Below, piece after piece: positions 5,966 through 11,937 of a stretch of 12,949 nt of DNA; the first letter of the stretch is position 1; each line of letters begins with the position of its first letter. The stretch is from Actinomycetes bacterium (GTDB lineage Bacteria > Actinomycetota > Acidimicrobiia > Acidimicrobiales > RAAP-2): assembly GCA_021801615.1 (NCBI GenBank), contig JAJYXS010000095.1, positions 1 to 12,949 of the forward strand, read 5' to 3'. The notes beneath the pieces are model-generated. The model made no database searches and was not told the origin of the DNA. It saw nothing but the letters and a program-made list of their open reading frames with translations. Both the position numbers and the translations under genes were made by a program.

Positions 5966-6175
5966 ATGCTGAGTGGCGTGCAGGGGATGGTCGGGGAGAC
6001 CGCCATGGTCACCAGGGCGATCGAGGGTGCTCACCAGCCCGGTCGCATCCGCGCGCGCGGAGAGGAGTGGCTCGCCATCCCACTGAACCCATCCGAGCGC
6101 ATCGAGGTCGGCACCAGCGTGCTCGTGGCAGACATCGAACGGGGTCTGCTCGTCGTCTACCCGATCGACGAATGA
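5966..6175 (+). CDS. Minimal NfeD-type OB-fold protein
   Basis: This 69-residue protein resembles the C-terminal soluble OB-fold domain of NfeD proteins, which pair with SPFH membrane scaffolds. Visible are GVQGMVGETAMVTRAI (4-19), GRIRARGEEWLAIPL (26-40, with the GExWxA signature), the glycine of IEVGTSVLVADI (46-57) and LLVVYPID. Full NfeD proteins carry transmembrane segments and sometimes a ClpP-like protease domain before this part; neither is present. The start is ATG 5966, with a strong AGGAGG at 5954-5959 and 6-nt spacing. The frame is open back to ATG 5849, but that part looks non-coding and lies upstream of the likely promoter. The next gene is the SPFH protein, so the two probably work together at the membrane. 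Confidence 0.75.
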   Translation: MLSGVQGMVGETAMVTRAIEGAHQPGRIRARGEEWLAIPLNPSERIEVGTSVLVADIERGLLVVYPIDE

Positions 6176-6255
6176 ACGACGAATGAACAACGAATGAACA
6201 ACGAATGAACAACGAATGAACGACGAATGAACGACGAATGAACGACGAATGAACG
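6171..6255. repeat. 11-bp tandem repeat (AATGAACRACG) between nfeD-like and SPFH genes
   Basis: Seven full copies and one partial copy of an 11-bp unit run head to tail. Units 1 and 5-7 read AATGAACGACG; units 2-4 read AATGAACAACG. The first unit contains the TGA stop of the nfeD-like gene. Each unit carries ATGA, and because 11 is not a multiple of three the TGA occurs in all three plus frames. The minus strand stays open through it. There are no spacers, so this is not CRISPR. Confidence 0.95.
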
Positions 6256-6325
6256 CAGCCGAGGCACCCTTCCCGCGAGGTGCGCCGGCCGAGACCAGAG
6301 CGCGGAGACAAGTGAGGTGAGTCCG

Positions 6326-7342
6326 ATGCTCGCAGATGTGGGCCTCGTCGTCGGAGTGGTGCTCGGGGCTGTCGTGGCAGCGGGGGTGCTCGCGCTGGTC
6401 GCCTGGGGGACCTTGCAGATCGTCCAGCAGGGGAGCGTCGGCGTGGTGAAGCGGTTCGGTGAATTCCGTGACATCCGTCAGCCCGGGCTCCATCTGCTGG
6501 TGCCCTTCGTCGACCGCATGGTCAAGGTGGACATGCGCGAGTTCCCCATGACCGGTGACCAGCAGTCGGTGATCACGAAGGACAACGTCGCGTTGCGCGT
6601 GAGCGCCACCATCTTCTGCCAGGTGATCGACGTGAAGGCGTCGCTCTTCGAGATCGCCGACTACCAGCTCGCGGTGGACCAGCTGTCGCGCACGGCGCTG
6701 CGTGCGGTGTTCGGGGAGCTCACCCTCGACCAGTCGCTCTCAGAGCGCGACACCATCAACACGCGCATGCAGGACCACATGGCCGATGCGGCGATGAAGT
6801 GGGGCGTCCGCCTGAACCGGATCGAGATCCTCGACATCACCCCCCCGCAGAACGTCCTCCAGGCGATGTCCGAGCAGAAGGAGGCCGAGCAGCACAAGCG
6901 CGCCGCGATCTTGAAGTCCGAGGGCGAGCAGCAGGCGGCGATCAACTCCGCGGGAGGCCAGCGCCAGGCGGTCATCTTGGAGGCCGAGGGCGCGAAGCAG
7001 GCGGCGATCCTCGCCGCGGAAGCGCAGATGCGCGTGCTCGAGCTGCAGGCAGAGGGCGAGAAGAAGGCGCTCACCCTGCGGGGTCAGGGCCAGGCGGCTG
7101 CGCTCGGGGCCATCGACGAGGTCGCCATCAACCCGAACACGCTCGCGGTCATGCAGCTCAGGGCGTTGCAGGACGTCGCCTCGGCGCCCAACACGAAGGT
7201 CGTCGTCCCCTACGAGGCCGCCGGGCTCGTGGGCGGCGCGCAGGTGCTCGTGGACGCGCTGAGGTCAGCGGCGAACGAGGACGGCGCGAAGGCCGTGCAG
7301 ACGAACGGCGCGTGGCCCAAGGGCGGCGCGGCGCCGGCCTGA
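6326..7342 (+). CDS. SPFH/band-7 domain membrane protein (slipin/stomatin-like)
   Basis: This 338-residue membrane-anchored scaffold of the stomatin/prohibitin/HflK (SPFH) superfamily forms oligomers on membranes, often with NfeD. An N-terminal hydrophobic segment (about residues 5-28) would anchor it. The band-7 domain follows: QIVQQGSVGVVKRFGEFRDI, PGLHLLVPFVDRMVKVDMRE and RVSATIFCQVID. RTALRAVFGELTLDQSLSER and GVRLNRIEILDITPP follow in the usual order. Residues 180-265 are Ala/Glu/Gln-rich with repeated EAEG/SEGEQQAA blocks, a predicted coiled coil. I chose ATG 6326 because GAGGTGA (6314-6320) sits 5 nt before it, an excellent anti-16S match; GTG 6317 would add three residues. It lies downstream of the 11-bp repeat and probably shares the nfeD mRNA. 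Confidence 0.93.
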   Translation: MLADVGLVVGVVLGAVVAAGVLALVAWGTLQIVQQGSVGVVKRFGEFRDIRQPGLHLLVPFVDRMVKVDMREFPMTGDQQSVITKDNVALRVSATIFCQVIDVKASLFEIADYQLAVDQLSRTALRAVFGELTLDQSLSERDTINTRMQDHMADAAMKWGVRLNRIEILDITPPQNVLQAMSEQKEAEQHKRAAILKSEGEQQAAINSAGGQRQAVILEAEGAKQAAILAAEAQMRVLELQAEGEKKALTLRGQGQAAALGAIDEVAINPNTLAVMQLRALQDVASAPNTKVVVPYEAAGLVGGAQVLVDALRSAANEDGAKAVQTNGAWPKGGAAPA

Positions 7343-7343
7343 C

Positions 7344-7359
7344 ACGCCGAGCTCGGCGT
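7344..7359. terminator. Perfect 16-bp palindrome just after the SPFH gene
   Basis: ACGCCGAGCTCGGCGT is a perfect inverted repeat starting 2 nt after the SPFH stop codon. It could form a short-loop hairpin at the mRNA 3' end. No T-tract follows, so it is not a classical intrinsic terminator, though actinobacterial terminators often lack one. It could equally be a binding site or chance in GC-rich DNA. Confidence 0.35.
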
Positions 7360-7456
7360 CCACCGGATCCGGCACGCCCACCGGCCCGCTCCCCACCGAG
7401 GGGCGCGGGGCGCCCGTTCCGCTCACGCCCAGGTCCTGGGGCGACCGTTCCGTCGC

Positions 7457-9073
7457 GTGACTGCGGCGGTGCACTCGGCCACGCTGACCGGGACGACCGG
7501 TCGGCCGGTGGTCGTCGAGGTGCACGACTCGGAGGGCTTGCCCGGCTTCACGATCGTCGGGCTCCCCGACACCGCAGTGCGCGAGTCGCGCGACCGCGTA
7601 CGAGCCGCGCTCTTGTCGAGCGCGTTCTCCTGGCCGCAGCGGCGAGTCACGGTGAACCTCGCGCCGACCGCCGTCCGGAAGGCCGGCGCGGGCCTGGACC
7701 TGCCGATCGCGCTGGGCGTGCTGGTCGCCCTCGGCGACCTGCCGGCGGCGGCGCTCGAGGGGATCGCGTTCGTGGGAGAGCTGGGGCTCGACGGGTCGCT
7801 CCGACACGTGCCGGGGACGATCGCGCTCGCCGAGGCGGTCCGTCCAGCGCGGCTCGTCGTGCCCCAATGCGACCTCGCGGAAGCGTCCGCCGTCCGTCCC
7901 GGCCGGACCTTCGGGGTGCCGACCCTCCACGCGCTCGTGGAGATCCTCCGCGGGTCGTCTGCGTGGCCGCGTGCACCTCGGGAGTGCCGAGCGCCGGGCA
8001 CGACCCGCGCGCCGCACGTGCGGGGTCACCTCGTCGCCGACGTACCCGCACCGGAGGCGTTCGTGGACGCCCAGGCCGAAGCGTGGCTCGCGCGAGCGGT
8101 CGAGCGCTACGGGGACCTCGCGGACGTGAAGGGCCAACGTGTCGGCCGCCGCGCCGTCGAGGTCGCCGCGGCCGGCGGCCACCACCTTCTCCTCGTCGGG
8201 CCACCGGGGTCGGGGAAGACGATGCTCGCCCGCCGGCTCGTCGGGCTGCTGCCCCCGCTCTCGCGTCCCCAGGCGCTCGAGGTCACGAGGGTCCATTCGG
8301 CGGCAGGGCTTCCTGCGCCCGACACCGGGATCGTCTGGGACCCGCCGTTCCGCTCACCGCACCACGGCGCTTCTGCGGTCTCGCTCATCGGCGGCGGCAC
8401 CGCGGCGATGCGTCCCGGAGAGATCAGCTTGGCGACCCAAGGGGTCCTGTTCTTGGACGAGATGGGGGAATTCCCCGTGGCGGTGCTCGACGCGCTGCGC
8501 CAGCCGCTCGAAGAAGGCGTGGTCCACGTGAGCCGCGCCAAGGCCAGCGCGGACTTCCCGGCTCGCTTCCTCCTCGTGGGCGCGATGAACCCCTGCCCGT
8601 GCGGCGAGGGCGGTGTCCCGGGGTCGTGCCGTTGCTCGCCGTCGGCGCGTGCCCGCTATGTCCGCCGGCTCTCCGGACCGCTCCTCGACCGCTTCGACCT
8701 CGTCGTGCCGTTGCGGCGCACCGCCCCAGACGAGCTGCTCTCTGGTGTTCCCGGAGAGCCGACGTGCTCGGTCGCCGCAAGGGTCGTCCGGGCGCGGGCG
8801 ATCGCAGGAGCGCGGGGCGTCCGCTGCAACTCGGAGCTGCGCGCGTCGTCGCTGCCGTCGGTCGCGGCGCTCTCGCCACGCGCAACGGCGCTCCTCGAGC
8901 GGTCCGTGCGCGCGGGGCGGCTGAGCGGGCGGGGCGTCGATCGCGTGCGGCGCGTGGCACGCACGATCGCGGACCTCGCGGGCGCAGACGGAGACGGTGC
9001 CGTGCAGGAGGAGCACGTCGCGGAGGCGCTCGCGCTGCGCGCGGGCCGCGAAGTCCTGGACGTGGCCGGGTGA
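7457..9073 (+). CDS. comM: ComM/YifB-family AAA+ ATPase (Mg-chelatase-like)
   Basis: ComM is a hexameric helicase-like ATPase that promotes branch migration during natural transformation. The 538-residue protein has the N-terminal S5-fold/Lon-like domain (about 1-165: VHSATLTG, GLPGFTIVGLPDTAVRESRDR, TVNLAPTAVRKAGAGLDLPI). The chelatase-type AAA+ core follows: Walker A GPPGSGKT (248-255), FRSPHHGASAVSLIGGG (298-314), Walker B VLFLDE (330-335), the cysteine cluster NPCPCGEGG...CRC (378-393) and GPLLDRFD (407-414). A C-terminal lid and helical domain ends at 538. GTG 7457 gives the family N-terminus, though no clear ribosome binding site is visible. The 114-nt gap to the SPFH gene may hold its own promoter. 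It ends tail to tail with the amidase, 17 nt away. Confidence 0.96.
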   Translation: MTAAVHSATLTGTTGRPVVVEVHDSEGLPGFTIVGLPDTAVRESRDRVRAALLSSAFSWPQRRVTVNLAPTAVRKAGAGLDLPIALGVLVALGDLPAAALEGIAFVGELGLDGSLRHVPGTIALAEAVRPARLVVPQCDLAEASAVRPGRTFGVPTLHALVEILRGSSAWPRAPRECRAPGTTRAPHVRGHLVADVPAPEAFVDAQAEAWLARAVERYGDLADVKGQRVGRRAVEVAAAGGHHLLLVGPPGSGKTMLARRLVGLLPPLSRPQALEVTRVHSAAGLPAPDTGIVWDPPFRSPHHGASAVSLIGGGTAAMRPGEISLATQGVLFLDEMGEFPVAVLDALRQPLEEGVVHVSRAKASADFPARFLLVGAMNPCPCGEGGVPGSCRCSPSARARYVRRLSGPLLDRFDLVVPLRRTAPDELLSGVPGEPTCSVAARVVRARAIAGARGVRCNSELRASSLPSVAALSPRATALLERSVRAGRLSGRGVDRVRRVARTIADLAGADGDGAVQEEHVAEALALRAGREVLDVAG

Positions 9074-9090
9074 TCCGAGCCTTCGGGCGC

Positions 9091-10527
9091 TCAGGTGCCT
9101 GTCTCGGCGAGCGCGAGCGGGGGCTCGCGGTCGGCCCACGGCGCCGCCGCTTCGAGCTGTGCGGCGAGCCGGAGCAGCGCAGCTTCGCCCCAGGGTGCGC
9201 CCACCAGCTGCACGCCGACGGGAAGTCCGCTCGGCGCCTGCGAGAGGGGCAGGCTGACCGCCGGCTGGCCGGTCACGTTGCTGGCGACGGTGAAGGCGAC
9301 CATGACGAAGGCGGCGAGCGGGGGCGTTCCGGGCTCGGCGTGCGCCTCTGCGAGCACCTCTCCTGCAAGGGGGGGCTCGACGGGGATCGTCGGCGTCACG
9401 AGCACATCGAAGTCGCGTCCCCAGCGCTCGACGACGGGGGGCGTCGCGCGCCGTAGCGCCTGCAGCGAGCTCACGAGGGCGAGCGCGTCCACGCCTCTCC
9501 CTGCGGCGCGCCACGCTTTGCTCTGGGGCTCGACCCGGTCCCAATCGACGCCCTCGAACGCGCCGTACGAGGAGCTCACGACGTCGAGGAACGGACCCAT
9601 CGCGCTCGTGTCCAGCACGTCGTGGTCGAGCACGTCGACGTGGTGGCCGAGCTCCTCGAGCAAGCGCCCTGCGTCCTCGACCCCGGCCCGGCAGGAAGCC
9701 TCCACCTCGACTCCGAGCGCGCTCGTGGTGAGGAGCGCGACCCTGAGGGGCCCGGGGTCGGCGCCGACCTCTGTGGCGAACGGACGCTCGGGCGCCGGTG
9801 CCTGCTCCCATGCGAGCAGGTTTGGCCGACTGAGGCAATCCAGGACTGCGGCGGCGTCGGCGACGGTCCGGCATAGCGCCCCTTCGACCGACATCCCGAG
9901 CCATCCCGGGACCGTGCTCGGGACGCGCCAGCGGCTCGGTTTGAGCCCCACGAGCCCGCAGCACGACGCAGGGATGCGGATGGAGCCGGCACCGTCGTTG
10001 CCGTGGGCGACCGGCACCATCCCCGAGGCGACTGCGGCTGCCGAGCCACCGCTCGATCCTCCAGGGCTGCGCGCGACGTCCCACGGGTTGCGCGTGATGC
10101 CGTACCGGCTGTTCTCGGTGACCGGCAACGACCCGAACTCGGGCGTGTTGGACCTACCGCACAGCACGAACCCCCCACGGCGCATGGCGGCGACCACGAG
10201 CTCGTCGTGCTCGGAGACGCACCCCGAGGCACCCGCAGAGCCGAAGGTGGCCGGCTGGCCGCGGGCCTTGGTGAGGTCCTTGACGAGCGTGGGCACGCCC
10301 GCGAACGGGCCGGCGTCCTCGCCGTCGGCGATCCGCTTTCGGAGCGCCTCGGCTTCGGCGCGCGAGGCGGCGTCGTCGCGCCACACGACGGCGTTCAGCG
10401 CCGGGTTCAAGCGCTCGATCCGCTCGAGCGCCCCCTCGAGGGCTTCGAGCGGGCTCAGCTCGCCCGAGCGGATCTTCGCCGCCAGGTCGAGCGCGCTCGT
10501 GAAGGGATCGAAGCGAGGGGCGATCAC
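9091..10527 (-). CDS. Amidase signature family protein
   Basis: This 478-residue amidase signature hydrolase uses the Ser-cisSer-Lys triad. Lys83 lies in GVPTLVKDLTKARG, the Gly/Ser-rich loop is SPGGSSGGSAAAVASG (154-169), and the nucleophile Ser182 lies in HGNDGAGSIRIPAS, followed by CCGLVGLKPSRWRVP. The canonical DGGGS is DGAGS here. The C-terminal part (FDVLVTPTIPVEPP, NVTGQPAVSLPL, GLPVGVQLVGAPWGEAALLRLAAQLE) is complete, so the enzyme is probably active. It lacks the gatB neighbour and GatA-specific context, so this is unlikely to be the glutamyl-tRNA amidotransferase subunit; the substrate cannot be read from sequence. The start is GTG 10527; a nearby ATG at 10534 is out of frame. It is convergent with comM and divergent from dprA, with a 57-nt gap. 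Confidence 0.93.
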   Translation of the reverse strand: MIAPRFDPFTSALDLAAKIRSGELSPLEALEGALERIERLNPALNAVVWRDDAASRAEAEALRKRIADGEDAGPFAGVPTLVKDLTKARGQPATFGSAGASGCVSEHDELVVAAMRRGGFVLCGRSNTPEFGSLPVTENSRYGITRNPWDVARSPGGSSGGSAAAVASGMVPVAHGNDGAGSIRIPASCCGLVGLKPSRWRVPSTVPGWLGMSVEGALCRTVADAAAVLDCLSRPNLLAWEQAPAPERPFATEVGADPGPLRVALLTTSALGVEVEASCRAGVEDAGRLLEELGHHVDVLDHDVLDTSAMGPFLDVVSSSYGAFEGVDWDRVEPQSKAWRAAGRGVDALALVSSLQALRRATPPVVERWGRDFDVLVTPTIPVEPPLAGEVLAEAHAEPGTPPLAAFVMVAFTVASNVTGQPAVSLPLSQAPSGLPVGVQLVGAPWGEAALLRLAAQLEAAAPWADREPPLALAETGT

Positions 10528-10584
10528 GCACCATGCCTAGCACTCGGGCGCGCGAGCAAGGAGCGATGAGACAGTTCCGAGCCG

Positions 10585-11892
10585 ATGTCGTCGTCTGCGA
10601 GGAAGCCGTCGCCGCCGGTCGCGACCGGGTTCGACCCACTGCCCGAGGAGGCGTACGCCGCCGCGCTCGCGTCGGTGCCTGGGATCGGTCCGAGGACGCT
10701 GCGTGCGCTCCTTGCAGACCGGACTCCCCGCGGCGCATGGGAGGCGCTCGTGACCGGGAGCGTGCGCCTTGCGGTCTTCCGCCAGGCGGCGCCGGCGCTC
10801 GGCCAGGCGCGCAGGCTCGACGTCGAAGCCATCTGGCGCGCCCATCTGGATGCCGGCGTCGGCGTCCGGATGCTCGGGCGTCCGGGCTACCCGGCCGTGC
10901 TCGCGGCCGACCCCGAAGCCCCTGCCGTGCTCTTCTCGCTCGGAGATCCCCGGGTGCTCGACAGGGCTGCGCGGGTGGCGATCGTGGGCACGCGCTCGGC
11001 CACCCGCTACGGGCTCGGCGTCGCGGCGCAGCTGGGCGCGGACCTGGCCGCCGCAGGCGTCGTGGTCCTCTCGGGTCTCGCGCTCGGCATCGACGGCGCC
11101 GCGCACGAGGGGGCGGTCGCCGCATGGAGGGCCTCGTCCGAGGAGCGTGCCGTCGCGACGAACGCGTCGTCCCAGGCTTCTGGCGCGGTCTCGCACGCCG
11201 GTCGACGTGCCGCGCCGCCCGTCGGAGTCGTCGCCGGCAGCGTCGCCGTGCCCTACCCCCGCCAGCATGCCGGGCTGTGGCGGCGCGTGGCGCAGGCTGG
11301 CGCGGTGCTCTCGGAGGCGCCACTCGGCGTCGCCGACCTCGCTTGGCGGTTCCCGATGCGCAACCGCATCATCGCAGCGCTCTCCGACGTCGTCGTCGTC
11401 GTCGAATGCCACACCCGGGGCGGCTCGCTCCACACCGTGCAGGCGGCGACGGCGCGCGGCGTGCCGGTGGGTGCGGTGCCCGGATCGGTCCGCAGCCCGG
11501 CGTCGGCGGGGACGAACGCGCTGCTCGCGGACGGCTGTTTCGTGGTGCGGGACGCCTCGGACGTGCTCGTGGCCGTGGGGCTCCGCTTGGCGGGGGTGGC
11601 GCAGAGGGGGATGGCGGCGGGGGTGCCGTCGGAGGAGCCGGTCGGGGTGGCGCAGGCCGTGGCGGCTGGGGTGCCGCAGGCGGGGGCGCCGGCGGAGGAG
11701 CCGGCGATTGGCGACGACGCCCTTCCCTCGCCGACACGGGAGGTCGTGGCCGCCGTCGGGTGGGATCGGACGAGCCTCGACGAGGTCCTCGAGCGAACTG
11801 GCCTCGAGATGGATGCCGTCTGCGGCGCGCTCGAGCGGCTCCGTGCGCGCGGCATCGTCCACGGCGAGGGCGGGTGGTGGGAGCGGGAGTAG
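10585..11892 (+). CDS. dprA: DNA-processing protein DprA
   Basis: DprA binds incoming single-stranded DNA and loads RecA during natural transformation. The 435 residues show an N-terminal helical/SAM-like part (YAAALASVPGIGPRTLRALL, 24-43) and the extended Rossmann core. The core contains VAIVGTRSATRYG (131-143), LSGLALGIDGAAHEGA (162-177), FPMRNRIIAALS (256-267), and RGGSLHTVQAA (278-288) in place of the usual SGSLITA. A C-terminal winged helix lies at about 383-432. About 30 extra residues (183-212, Ala/Ser/Arg-rich) interrupt the core between GAVAAW and VGVVAGSV, where homologues have a short turn. The usual GLDVVYP is GSVAVPYP. Linker residues 337-373 contain a degenerate internal duplication. 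ATG 10585 has no strong ribosome binding site. The family is clear despite the insert. Confidence 0.93.
   Translation: MSSSARKPSPPVATGFDPLPEEAYAAALASVPGIGPRTLRALLADRTPRGAWEALVTGSVRLAVFRQAAPALGQARRLDVEAIWRAHLDAGVGVRMLGRPGYPAVLAADPEAPAVLFSLGDPRVLDRAARVAIVGTRSATRYGLGVAAQLGADLAAAGVVVLSGLALGIDGAAHEGAVAAWRASSEERAVATNASSQASGAVSHAGRRAAPPVGVVAGSVAVPYPRQHAGLWRRVAQAGAVLSEAPLGVADLAWRFPMRNRIIAALSDVVVVVECHTRGGSLHTVQAATARGVPVGAVPGSVRSPASAGTNALLADGCFVVRDASDVLVAVGLRLAGVAQRGMAAGVPSEEPVGVAQAVAAGVPQAGAPAEEPAIGDDALPSPTREVVAAVGWDRTSLDEVLERTGLEMDAVCGALERLRARGIVHGEGGWWERE
11593..11703. repeat. Degenerate duplication in the DprA interdomain linker
   Basis: Two related blocks follow each other in frame: GVAQRGMAAGVPSEEP (from 11593) and GVAQAVAAGVPQAGAPAEEP (from 11644). 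At DNA level both start GGGGTGGCGCAG and end GGAGGAGCCGG. The second has an extra short insertion. It lies between the Rossmann core and the winged helix, a region tolerant of length change. Confidence 0.7.
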
Positions 11893-11937
11893 CGGCCGAC
11901 GGGACAGCCAAGACGCGGCGCAAGGTACGGTCGGGAG

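Noticed and set aside
6171..6255. CRISPR array
   Set aside because: The 11-bp units are contiguous with no spacers, and no cas genes are present.
5627..6493. Minus-strand frames with repeated FVVHSSFIRRS-like peptides
   Set aside because: The peptide repeat is only the reverse translation of the 11-bp DNA repeat; the flanks are antisense to yraN and SPFH genes.
6799..9456. Very long plus-strand open frame covering the SPFH 3' end and comM
   Set aside because: It is an alternative frame of comM and SPFH with Arg/Pro/Gly-rich low-complexity translation typical of GC-rich shadows; the other frame encodes clear ComM motifs.
8354..10084. 576-codon minus-strand open frame
   Set aside because: Arg/Ala-rich translation with no recognisable domain, overlapping comM antisense and the real amidase frame.
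9091..10527. GatA subunit of the Asp/Glu-tRNA amidotransferase
   Set aside because: No gatB or gatC beside it, and the active-site surroundings (GNDGAGSIRIPAS) fit general amidase signature enzymes better.
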